A stretch of DNA of 7,720 nt from Christensenellaceae bacterium (GTDB lineage: Bacteria; Bacillota; Clostridia; Christensenellales; SZUA-584), in assembly GCA_012719815.1 (NCBI GenBank), contig JAAXZP010000358.1:1-7720 (forward strand). Reading direction: 5' to 3'. Shown here piece by piece: positions 1 through 6,250 of the stretch. Within the stretch, counting starts at the first letter, position 1. Every line of letters starts with the position of its first letter. The position numbers and the translations under genes are program-made. The notes under the pieces were generated by a model that saw only the letters and a program-made list of their open reading frames with translations, made no database searches and was not told where the DNA came from.

Positions 1-29
1 GGTTGTCCTTTTATTGTTGGTGTTGAGTT

Positions 30-200
30 TCAGCCCTGCTCAATGGCTTCGCTGGGACATGTATCCACACACGAGCCACAGTCGATGCAAACGTCCGGGT
101 TGATCTCATACTTATCGCTGCCCTCGGAAATCGCTTCCACGGGGCATTCGCTTGCGCACGCACCGCAAGAGACACACGCGTCCGTAATGATGTAAGCCAC
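30..200 (-). CDS. 2[4Fe-4S] ferredoxin, 56 residues
   Basis: A small soluble electron carrier of the clostridial/bacterial ferredoxin type, expected in the cytoplasm. Two complete CxxCxxCxxxCP motifs are visible: Cys9, 12, 15, 19 with Pro20, and Cys38, 41, 44, 48 with Pro49. Each motif supplies three ligands to one cubane and the fourth to the other. The two halves are an internal duplication and the length is typical of the family. The reading frame is open further upstream, but I start at the GTG at 200-198. It is preceded 8 nt upstream by GGAGGTG (209-215) and yields the usual VAYIIT-type N-terminus; the 22 extra upstream residues look non-ferredoxin. The gene lies 111 nt after ricT on the same strand, with its own candidate promoter. 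Its redox partner cannot be told from sequence. Confidence 0.95.
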   Translation of the reverse strand: MAYIITDACVSCGACASECPVEAISEGSDKYEINPDVCIDCGSCVDTCPSEAIEQG

Positions 201-208
201 TAAACCTT

Positions 209-215
209 CACCTCC
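209..215 (-). promoter_or_regulatory. Shine-Dalgarno site fixing the ferredoxin start
   Basis: GGAGGTG on the minus strand lies 8 nt before the GTG at 200-198. It decides for this GTG start over the longer open frame, in which no comparable site precedes the upstream ATG codons. Confidence 0.8.
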
Positions 216-222
216 GTCGTTG

Positions 223-253
223 GTATACACAGACATTGTAATCGCATGTATAC
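223..253. repeat. Inverted repeat bracketing the ferredoxin -10 box
   Basis: GTATACA at 223-229 and TGTATAC at 247-253 are exact reverse complements separated by 17 nt. Each contains the self-palindrome GTATAC, and the two copies are 25 nt apart start to start. The right one is the 8-bp palindrome TGTATACA (247-254). One copy lies in the -35/-10 spacer and the other at the expected start point. This layout fits a repressor operator, but no regulator can be named. Confidence 0.45.
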
Positions 254-263
254 AAAAAAGCAA
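235..263 (-). promoter_or_regulatory. Candidate sigma-A promoter of the ferredoxin gene
   Basis: On the minus strand, TTGCTT (258-263) is followed after 17 nt by TACAAT (235-240), giving 3/6 and 5/6 matches to the consensus boxes. Transcription would start near 228, about 28 nt before the GTG codon and just upstream of the ribosome site. The stretch is AT-rich compared with the neighbouring genes. A perfect 7-bp inverted repeat brackets the -10 box. Confidence 0.5.
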
Positions 264-287
264 CAACGGATTGCAACAAATTCCGCT

Positions 288-313
288 AAAAAATCGCGCC
301 CGGCCGAACGATC
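288..313 (-). terminator. Weak possible terminator after ricT
   Basis: On the minus strand a short ATCG...CGAT pairing overlaps the ricT stop codon and is followed by a run of six T (288-293). The stem is only 4-5 bp with a GC-rich 12-nt loop, so at best this is a leaky terminator that would partly separate the ferredoxin from the upstream operon. Confidence 0.2.
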
Positions 314-1202
314 AGTCTTCGAGCAGCGCCTCGATATCTTCGTCGAGCTCATCTTCGGGTTCCGGTTCTTTGGGTGTCGGGGGCGCCGCTGGAATCTTGA
401 ACTTGCCGTCATCCAGCCGGAAATGCTTGACGTCCACGCTTCCGTCCGGCAAAGTGAGCTTAACGCGCACTATTTCGGTAATCATGTTGTTCTCCAGCAC
501 AACGCCTTCCCCGTCCGGCGTGGTCACCGCGCTGCCCACCTTGGGCATGCGCTGACGCATTTGGGCATAGTGCTCTTGCTCGTAGTTGAGGCAGCACATC
601 AGCCGCCCGCACAGGCCGCTGATCTTGGTGGGCGAGAGCGACAGGTTCTGCTCCTTGGCCATCTTGATGGACACGGGCGAAAAGTCGCCAAGGAAAGACG
701 AGCAGCAGCACGCACGGCCGCACGGCCCCAGCCCGCCCATCATTTTGGCCTCGTCCCTTACGCCGATCTGGCGCAGCTCGATGCGCGTTTTGAACACGCC
801 CGCGAGGTCCTTGACCAGCTCGCGGAAGTCCACCCGGCCTTCCGCCGTGAAGTAGAATATGATCTTGGAGTTGTCAAACGTATATTCCACGTCGACAAGC
901 TTCATCTCCAGCCCGTGCTTCTCGATCTTTTTCTGGCATATCTCCAGCGCTTCCTTTTCCTTGCGCTTGTTTTCCTCCACGCGTCTGTCGTCTTTGGCGG
1001 TGGCGCGGCGTATCACCGTTTTCAGCGGCGCCACGATATCATCTTCGGAGACTTCCTTGTCCACGATCACCACTTCGCCGTATTCCATGCCGCGTGAGGT
1101 TTCCACGATGACGTAATCGCCTTCTGTCAGCTTCAGGTCGCCGGGGGAGAAGTAGTAGACCTTCCCGACGCGTTTAAACCGCACGCCTATTACTTTTGCC
1201 AT
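312..1202 (-). CDS. ricT: RicT / YaaT, PSP1-domain Fe-S regulatory protein
   Basis: A 296-residue PSP1-family protein. In Bacillus subtilis RicT joins RicA and RicF in an Fe-S complex that assists RNase Y mRNA processing and affects competence, sporulation and biofilm formation; it acts in the cytoplasm. The PSP1 core spans roughly residues 1-210. Two cysteine clusters are visible, GPCGRACCC (Cys161, 165, 166, 167) and GLCGRLMCC (Cys198, 203, 204), which are the expected cluster-ligand regions. Residues 271-296 form a proline-rich then strongly acidic tail. The ATG at 1202 has GGAGG (1213-1217) 10 nt upstream, inside holB, and the gene overlaps the holB end by 13 nt, which implies coupled translation. 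The holB-ricT order matches Bacillus. No yabA follows; a ferredoxin gene occupies that place. Confidence 0.93.
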   Translation of the reverse strand: MAKVIGVRFKRVGKVYYFSPGDLKLTEGDYVIVETSRGMEYGEVVIVDKEVSEDDIVAPLKTVIRRATAKDDRRVEENKRKEKEALEICQKKIEKHGLEMKLVDVEYTFDNSKIIFYFTAEGRVDFRELVKDLAGVFKTRIELRQIGVRDEAKMMGGLGPCGRACCCSSFLGDFSPVSIKMAKEQNLSLSPTKISGLCGRLMCCLNYEQEHYAQMRQRMPKVGSAVTTPDGEGVVLENNMITEIVRVKLTLPDGSVDVKHFRLDDGKFKIPAAPPTPKEPEPEDELDEDIEALLED

Positions 1203-2137
1203 CTATGTTTTTCCTCCAGTAAACAAAAAAGCATCTTCTCTGCGGCCAACCGGAAATTGACCGGAGATAAGAACCGTCTTTCCGTATCTAGTATGACATT
1301 TATCATATTACTAATTGCGCCGCTTGTAAAGCGATTCGCCGCGTCGCGTATGTCGTCCAGATAGTCGACATTGGCAATAAAGCCCGCATCGCGCGTCTTT
1401 ATGAACACGAGGATATCACGCAGGTAAGACTGCATGATGCAGAGCAGCGGTATGATATGCTCTTTATTATTCTCCAGGAAATCCGCAAACGCGCTGATGG
1501 CCATGTTATGCTGCCGCAGCAGCTTCTGGCAGTGCGCAATTGTCTCCGCGCGCCGGGCCAGAAAATCGGCGTCGTCCCGAATGCGCCGGGCTTCGTCGGG
1601 AAAGCCGCCCGAAAGGTCGGCCAGTATGCGGGCAGTGGCGTCGTCCACCGACAGAGCTTTGGCGATGGCACGCGGGGCGTCGGGACCGGGCGTCAGCGGC
1701 ACGATGGCGCAGCGCGACGCGATAGTGGGCAGCACGCCGCAGACGCTGCGCGCAGACAAAATAAACACCGTACCGGGCGGCGGCTCCTCCAGCGTTTTCA
1801 GCAGGCTGTTGGCAGCCTGCACAGGCATGTCGTCCGCGCCTTCGATGACCACCACCTTGCGCGGCGCTTCATACGGCTGCTCCGCGACGAAGGCGAGCGC
1901 GTCGCGCAGCTCCGCGATTTTGGGCGCGGTCAGGCGCAGTATGTCCACATGGCCTTCCAGCGCCTTGCGGCAATCCGCGCAGGCGCCGCAGCCGCCCTTT
2001 TTGCAGCAGAGCCGCATTAAAAAAGCGTCGATGAGCCGCCGGGCCACCAGCGGCCGGCTGCATATGATGAGATAGGCGCCCAGCAGCTTTTTCCCGGACG
2101 CCGCATTCAGAAACAGGTCGCTCGCAATACTGCTCAT
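1190..2137 (-). CDS. holB: DNA polymerase III delta-prime subunit
   Basis: A 315-residue clamp-loader subunit that, with delta and tau, loads the sliding clamp during replication. Supporting features are a cysteine-rich zinc module (Cys44/45, 50, 53, 56), the family stretch KVVVIEGADDM...AANSLLKTLEEPP (about 94-120), FILSA (126-130), and the SRC motif (Ser141-Arg142-Cys143) carrying the arginine finger. Residues 21-36, where an ATPase would have its P-loop, read AYLIICSRPLVARRLI with no GxxGxGK, so the subunit should not bind ATP; this is known for delta-prime. The C-terminal third (about 200-315) is the helical collar-type region. The start codon overlaps the tmk stop as ATGA and no strong ribosome site precedes it, so it probably depends on translational coupling to tmk. 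Confidence 0.93.
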   Translation of the reverse strand: MSSIASDLFLNAASGKKLLGAYLIICSRPLVARRLIDAFLMRLCCKKGGCGACADCRKALEGHVDILRLTAPKIAELRDALAFVAEQPYEAPRKVVVIEGADDMPVQAANSLLKTLEEPPPGTVFILSARSVCGVLPTIASRCAIVPLTPGPDAPRAIAKALSVDDATARILADLSGGFPDEARRIRDDADFLARRAETIAHCQKLLRQHNMAISAFADFLENNKEHIIPLLCIMQSYLRDILVFIKTRDAGFIANVDYLDDIRDAANRFTSGAISNMINVILDTERRFLSPVNFRLAAEKMLFCLLEEKHRWQK

Positions 2138-2760
2138 AGTATACCGGCGCTCACAAAGTACGGCATCAGTTTTTGGAGTATGATCTCGCGCGTTTCAAAC
2201 TTCGTGCCGCGCGCGTCGATGGAGATAATCCCCTCGCCTTTCGAGAGCTGCGTGAAGCCGTCAAACACGCGCTGGTGGAAGCTTAAATCCTCGCTCTCCA
2301 GCCGGTCGTGCACCTTGTTCTCGTTCATGCGCTCAAAGGCGCGTTCCGGCGGGACGTTGATGAATACCGTAACGTCAGGCATGCAGCCGTCTATCGCCGG
2401 TTTGTTGATCTGCCAGACCAGATCCGTGCCCAGCCCGCGGCCGTAGCCCTGATAGGCCAGCGATGAGTGGATGAAACGGTCGCACAGCACCACGCGGCCC
2501 GCATCCAGCGCGGGGCGTATCACCTGGCGCACGTGCGCGGCGCGCGCCGCGGCGTACAGCAGCGCCTCGGTGACGCCGTCCATCTCGCTGTCCTTACTCA
2601 GCAGCAGCTCGCGGATTTTCTCCGCCACGAGGCAGCCGCCCGGCTCGCGCGTGCGCACCACGGACACGCCACGCTCCTCCAGATATTCGGCGAGGAAACG
2701 CAGCTGCGTGGATTTGCCGCTGCCGTCCGCGCCCTCAAACGTGATAAACAGTCCTTTCAT
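2134..2760 (-). CDS. tmk: Thymidylate kinase (dTMP kinase)
   Basis: A cytoplasmic enzyme that phosphorylates dTMP to dTDP with ATP, an essential step towards dTTP. The 208-residue length is standard. The P-loop GADGSGKST is at residues 10-18, the TREPGG substrate segment at 37-42, the Asp-Arg pair of the DRX motif at 94-95 (CDRFIHSSLAYQGYGRGLG region), and the LID at about 146-160 (ENKVHDRLESED). The P-loop has Gly where the yeast/human type has Arg, and basic residues lie in the LID (Lys149, Arg153), which fits the bacterial type II enzyme. Its ATG overlaps the upstream phosphatase stop as ATGA, and its stop overlaps holB in the same way. Only a G-rich stretch (2767-2772) serves as ribosome site. 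Confidence 0.97.
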   Translation of the reverse strand: MKGLFITFEGADGSGKSTQLRFLAEYLEERGVSVVRTREPGGCLVAEKIRELLLSKDSEMDGVTEALLYAAARAAHVRQVIRPALDAGRVVLCDRFIHSSLAYQGYGRGLGTDLVWQINKPAIDGCMPDVTVFINVPPERAFERMNENKVHDRLESEDLSFHQRVFDGFTQLSKGEGIISIDARGTKFETREIILQKLMPYFVSAGIL

Positions 2761-3440
2761 GCTGTGCCCCCCAACAGTGCGGCGAGGTCCGCCGTGGTGT
2801 CCACAAGGTAGTCGGGTCCGCAGCCCATCAGCTCCTCGCGGTCGCCGTAGCCGTAGAGCACGCCCACGGTATCGATGCCCACTGCGCGGCCGCCCAGTAT
2901 GTCGTGACTGCGGTCGCCCACCATCACGGAGCCGGGCGGCGTGCCGCCCAGACGGCGCATGGCGTACTCCAGCACCTGCGTTTTGTCGAATCTGCCCTCC
3001 TCATGGCGCGCGCCGAACACCGCGTCAAAGACGCCCAGCAGCCCGTACCGCTCGAGTATCGGTATCGCCATGGCCTCGGGTTTGGACGTGGCGACATACA
3101 GCGCTCTGCCGGACGATTTGATGGCGCGCAGCGCGTCCTCGATGCCGTCATAAAGCCGGCTTTCATATATGCCTTTGGAGAGGTAGTATTCGCGATAGTA
3201 GGCGTATATTTTTGCTGCTTCTTCTTCCGAAAAACCGTACGCGTTGATGAGATGCATCTTGATGGGCGGGCCCACAAACGCGCGGATGCGGGCCTCGTCA
3301 TTCTCCTTATAGCCTGCCTTTTCAAACATATAGCGCACCGCGTTCATGCACCCCTCGCCGGATTCCGTGATGGTGCCGTCGAGGTCGATGAATACGGCCC
3401 TGTACACACTGCTGTCCTTGCCTGTGATGTTGTGAATCAT
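2757..3440 (-). CDS. HAD-superfamily hydrolase (Gph / 5'-nucleotidase-like phosphatase)
   Basis: A 227-residue haloacid-dehalogenase-type phosphatase, cytoplasmic, with a small helical cap. Motif I is DLDGT (nucleophile Asp19, acid/base Asp21), motif II is the Thr/Ser in VATSKP (116-121), motif III is a Lys around 153, and motif IV is GDRSHD (Asp176, Asp180). The cap segment FVGPP (55-59) and the VATSKPEAMAIPILERYGL stretch resemble the subgroup annotated as phosphoglycolate phosphatase or 5'-nucleotidase. The substrate cannot be read from sequence. Sitting directly before tmk, a nucleotide phosphatase role is attractive but is only inference. The ATG at 3440 overlaps the decarboxylase stop as ATGA and has AAGGAG (3446-3451) 5 nt upstream. 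It has no counterpart at this place in the Bacillus yaaO-tmk operon. Confidence 0.9.
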   Translation of the reverse strand: MIHNITGKDSSVYRAVFIDLDGTITESGEGCMNAVRYMFEKAGYKENDEARIRAFVGPPIKMHLINAYGFSEEEAAKIYAYYREYYLSKGIYESRLYDGIEDALRAIKSSGRALYVATSKPEAMAIPILERYGLLGVFDAVFGARHEEGRFDKTQVLEYAMRRLGGTPPGSVMVGDRSHDILGGRAVGIDTVGVLYGYGDREELMGCGPDYLVDTTADLAALLGGTA

Positions 3441-4831
3441 TTTCGCTCCTTGTAGACCGAGATGTATTCGCCCTCCGTTCCGAAGACATCGAAACCCTGC
3501 TTGATGGCTTCCAGCAGATAGCCCGCAATTTCCTGCGAAATCTGCTGGCCGCGCCCCACCACCGCTTCAGCCGGCGGGTAAACGCCCGCCGTCACGGCGG
3601 AGATAAGGCCCACGGCTTGGTTGATGCGGACTTTCTCTATATTACCCCAAAACCGAGAGTTTTGCATATACTTTGTGGCTTTGGGCATGGCATATGGCGA
3701 AAACGTCGCGGGGCGCTTCTGGATGCGCTCGATGGACTTGAGCACTTCGTACATCCGGTCCAGATGAGCGGCGGTGGTGCCCACCGACAGCATCAGCAGC
3801 AGATTTTTGTGGTCCGCAGCTTCCACATGGATGCCCTGCCGCGCGAGCATGGCTTTTATGGCGAGGCCGGTATAGCCCGAGCCGGACACGTCCACGACGA
3901 CTTTTAGCGGGTCCCTGGCTGCCATGTCGGGCAAGTTGATTTCCGGGCAGTAAAACCCGGGCAGCAGGTTGACCAGCTCTTCGAAACGGCGCGCCAGCGT
4001 GTTGACGCGCAGCATCTCCGACTCGCCCTTGTCGCGCATGTAAGCGTGGACGTAGTCCAGCGAGCCCAGCAGCAGATACGACGGGCTGGTGGTCTGGAAC
4101 GACCGCAGCGAGCGCAGCACTTCCTCCTTATCCACCAGGGCGTTTTTGCCCACGTACAGGCAGGCGCACTGGTTCATGGCGGGCAGCCTCTTATGCGCGC
4201 TTTCCACCCAGACGTCAGCGCCGGCCCGGCCGGGCGGCGTGGGCAGGAAGGCCGAATAGGCAAAATGAGCGCCGTGCGCCGCGTCCACCAGCAGCGGAAC
4301 GCCGGATTTGTGCGCGATCTCCGCGATGGCTTCGAGGTCGCAGCAGAGGCCGAAATAGTTGGGGTAGGTGATGAACACGGCGGCCGTGTCGCGGTGAAGC
4401 TTGAGCGCGCTCCGGACGTCGGAGGGACGGACGACGCCGGGGTAATCCTCGCCCGGCGGCGGGTCGAGGTAAACAGGCTGGATGCCGAAGGTGAACACCG
4501 CGTTCGCAGCGCTTAAGTGCACGCCGCGCGGGAAGATCACCTTCTTGCCCCGGAACATGGACAGCATGGCCAGTATGCCGGTGGTGGAACCGCTCGTGAT
4601 ATAGGCTGCGGTATCGGCGCCCACGTATTCGGCGTGCAGCGCCTGGCTCTTCTGGATTGCGCCCGTGGGCATGAGGAGGTTGTCCGCACCCGGCAGTTCG
4701 GTGATGTCGTACCAGAGCATCTCGCCGCCAAAATAGCCGGTATCGCCCTTGTGACCCGGCATGCATAGGCGTACGCGCGCATTGTCAGCCACGGCGGCCA
4801 TCGCATCCATGATGGGCGTCTGCCTGTTCAT
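3437..4831 (-). CDS. Orn/Lys/Arg decarboxylase-family PLP enzyme (YaaO-like)
   Basis: A 464-residue fold-type I PLP enzyme of the short basic-amino-acid decarboxylase group, like Bacillus YaaO beside tmk; members make cadaverine, putrescine or agmatine. Visible motifs are PGHKG (25-29), the phosphate-binding SGSTTG (80-85), DAAHGAH (Asp183, His186), and the Schiff-base lysine in SAHKRLP (Lys214). TSPSYLLLGSLD follows at 248-259. The C-terminal domain carries a deviation: the PPGxPxxxPGE segment usual in the family reads PPAEAVVGRGQ (419-429), losing the Gly, the second Pro and the final Glu. Substrate is therefore uncertain, and a non-decarboxylase role is possible. The ATG at 4831 follows AGAGGTGAG about 9 nt upstream. 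It is the first gene of the leftward operon; I found no convincing promoter in the 103-bp divergent spacer. Confidence 0.9.
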   Translation of the reverse strand: MNRQTPIMDAMAAVADNARVRLCMPGHKGDTGYFGGEMLWYDITELPGADNLLMPTGAIQKSQALHAEYVGADTAAYITSGSTTGILAMLSMFRGKKVIFPRGVHLSAANAVFTFGIQPVYLDPPPGEDYPGVVRPSDVRSALKLHRDTAAVFITYPNYFGLCCDLEAIAEIAHKSGVPLLVDAAHGAHFAYSAFLPTPPGRAGADVWVESAHKRLPAMNQCACLYVGKNALVDKEEVLRSLRSFQTTSPSYLLLGSLDYVHAYMRDKGESEMLRVNTLARRFEELVNLLPGFYCPEINLPDMAARDPLKVVVDVSGSGYTGLAIKAMLARQGIHVEAADHKNLLLMLSVGTTAAHLDRMYEVLKSIERIQKRPATFSPYAMPKATKYMQNSRFWGNIEKVRINQAVGLISAVTAGVYPPAEAVVGRGQQISQEIAGYLLEAIKQGFDVFGTEGEYISVYKERK

Positions 4832-4934
4832 ATCGATCGCTCACCTCTTAAAGCGTTGTATCTCAAACATAAAAGCCCTTTTCTAATCGGGCGGAATATG
4901 AGATAATAGCCTTGCCGCATAAAAAGGAGGCCCT
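4832..4934. promoter_or_regulatory. Divergent spacer between the decarboxylase operon and a membrane-protein gene
   Basis: A 103-bp AT-richer spacer. Rightwards there is an extended -10 element, TGAGATAAT (4899-4907), with only a poor -35 (TTTTCT, 4879-4884, 17-nt spacing), then AAGGAGG (4924-4930) before the ATG at 4935. Leftwards the best match is TAGAAA-17-GATACA (4885-4880 and 4862-4857), which is weak, so the operon promoter is not fixed. Confidence 0.45.
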
Positions 4935-5732
4935 ATGAAAAAGACGGAGCGCGAAAACATGCTGTTGTTTTCCAAAGAGCTGGTGGCCGGCCTGCACCGG
5001 TACAGGCTCTATTTCACGACCCTGTCGTCGCTGCGCGACGAGACGCCGCGTGTTTTCCGGCTGCTCGTCAGGACGCCGTTCGCTTTCAACCGTTTTGAGC
5101 TGGGCCGTGTGTATACGCTGGTCTACAGCAATATCTATATACTCTCCAGCGTGCCGCGGGAAGAGTTCAATCTGCAGGAAGAGGACTTCACCAAGCTGCT
5201 GCAAACGCGCGACCTTAAGTTCATGGATAAGAAGACGTCGGCGGCGCTGCGCTCGGTTGATAAACCATATTTCGCCAAGGATCGCTATTATTCCTTCGCC
5301 GAAATGAAGGAAATTGTCAATTACCGGCCCGATTTTCTGACCCGCCTCGCCATTGCGGTGTTTTCCGGTTTCATGACCGGGGTGGCGCTGCTGGGGCCGT
5401 TTGCGCTATACGCCTGGATGCTGTATCTGCTCATCCGGGGGCAGCTTGGTCTCGTTGGCTTTTCGACACGTTCGCTCGTTTTGCCCATCATGGGCATCGG
5501 CGCGCTGCCCGCCACGATATTCATCATGTCTTTGCTGTTTGCGCTCAGCGAGCTGGCGCTGCTGCGCATCGATTTTACCAAGGGCAGCATATTAAAGAAG
5601 TATACGCTGGCCTGGGGCGGTATCCGAAAGAGCATTTACCTTGAGCCCAGCGATATCCGGTACATCAAAAAATTCGGCATCGCCGCCGGAGCCGTGCTCG
5701 CGGTGTCGATTATTCTGTTGCTTCTGGTTTAG
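4935..5732 (+). CDS. Uncharacterised membrane protein, 265 residues
   Basis: I do not recognise the family. The protein starts with about 135 mostly soluble, charged residues (two basic-aromatic stretches near 20-60 and an acidic EEFNLQEEDF at 77-85). Hydrophobic segments follow at about 136-167 (long enough for two short helices), 180-210 and 246-265, the last ending at the C-terminus. There is no signal peptide, so the N-terminal part is probably cytosolic. Between the second and third segments lies a basic loop (LKKYTLAWGGIRKSIYLEP). The start ATG has AAGGAGG ending 4 nt upstream, a strong site with slightly tight spacing. It is divergent from the decarboxylase operon and its last 23 nt overlap the opposing PH-like gene. 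It is apparently monocistronic. The function is unknown. Confidence 0.85.
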   Translation: MKKTERENMLLFSKELVAGLHRYRLYFTTLSSLRDETPRVFRLLVRTPFAFNRFELGRVYTLVYSNIYILSSVPREEFNLQEEDFTKLLQTRDLKFMDKKTSAALRSVDKPYFAKDRYYSFAEMKEIVNYRPDFLTRLAIAVFSGFMTGVALLGPFALYAWMLYLLIRGQLGLVGFSTRSLVLPIMGIGALPATIFIMSLLFALSELALLRIDFTKGSILKKYTLAWGGIRKSIYLEPSDIRYIKKFGIAAGAVLAVSIILLLLV

Positions 5733-6204
5733 CGGCGACGCACTTTTGTTCAAGCAAATCAATCAGAGCCGGGCTGGGGCTGAAAAACATGCCCGCCTCG
5801 CCGCCGCTGTCCTGCCTGTATACAACGTAAGTCACGCCATGCCGGCGGGAACGGAAAGTCAGCCGCTGGAGCCGCATTCCCCGGGGCTTTTCCGGCCCGA
5901 TATGCAATATGCTTTTTAGCCGGATGCGCAGCAGCTCGCGGCTGCGGTCGCCGAGATAGCGCTCCACGATCAGTTCGCCGTCCGCCACGCGGTATTCATA
6001 TTCTGTCAGCCACCGGCGCACGATAATAACGCCCAGCACGATCAGCAGCGCATAGGCGATATATTGGTGGTAGTAACGCAAACCCAGCGCGTCCGCCACA
6101 ATGAACACGGCGGTGTATATCAGCAGGATGCCGGCGACCAGGCCCAGCACCACCAGCAAGCCCAGAGGAGTGGATAATTTTTTTCGGCTCAGCCTTTCTT
6201 TCAT
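5710..6204 (-). CDS. Small two-TM membrane protein with PH-like domain
   Basis: A 164-residue protein with a basic N-terminus (MKERLSRKK), hydrophobic segments at about 14-39 and 45-63, then a cytosolic domain (66-153) beginning EYEYRVADGELIVERYLGDRSREL. The alternating beta pattern and the following FSPSPALIDLLEQK helix resemble the bacterial PH-like domains of YdbS/YdbT-type and short clostridial membrane proteins. I infer this from pattern only, and no function is known. I choose the ATG at 6204 because AAGGGGA (6209-6215) lies just upstream. The open frame runs to a TTG at 6279, but that lies upstream of the likely transcription start near 6244. An ATG at 6219 has no good ribosome site. 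The 3' end overlaps the convergent gene by 23 nt. Confidence 0.8.
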   Translation of the reverse strand: MKERLSRKKLSTPLGLLVVLGLVAGILLIYTAVFIVADALGLRYYHQYIAYALLIVLGVIIVRRWLTEYEYRVADGELIVERYLGDRSRELLRIRLKSILHIGPEKPRGMRLQRLTFRSRRHGVTYVVYRQDSGGEAGMFFSPSPALIDLLEQKCVAAKPEATE

Positions 6205-6226
6205 GGCTTCCCCTTGCATAGGTATG

Positions 6227-6246
6227 ATTGATGGAAAACCATCGAT
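6227..6246 (-). repeat. Hairpin/dyad at the start of the PH-like transcript
   Basis: GATGG and CCATC arms around a four-base loop (6230-6243) form a perfect 5-bp stem. The symmetry extends to 8 bp with one mismatch (ATTGATGG/CCATCGAT on the + strand). It begins where transcription from the minus-strand promoter should start, so it could be a 5'-end-protecting hairpin or a protein-binding dyad over +1. No T-run follows, so it is not a terminator. Confidence 0.5.
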
Positions 6247-6250
6247 TTCT

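Noticed and set aside
201..266. Longer 78-residue version of the ferredoxin
   Set aside because: The extra 22 N-terminal residues would be encoded across the ribosome site and the likely promoter, and do not resemble ferredoxin sequence.
246..1097. Long plus-strand open frame opposite ricT
   Set aside because: It is antisense to a clear RicT frame, rich in His/Arg/Ala typical of GC-rich shadow frames, and has no ribosome site or recognisable domain.
1434..2075. Plus-strand open frames opposite holB
   Set aside because: They lie antisense to HolB, which has clear family motifs; the composition (Ser/Arg/Ala-rich) is that of an out-of-frame shadow.
2471..3121. Plus-strand open frame across tmk and the phosphatase
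   Set aside because: It crosses two well-supported genes on the other strand, is Arg/Pro/Ser-rich and shows no domain.
4875..4893. GCCC...GGGC pairing with T-rich flank as a terminator in the divergent spacer
   Set aside because: The stem is only 4 bp with a 10-nt loop, and there is no gene end nearby to terminate; the spacer separates two gene starts.
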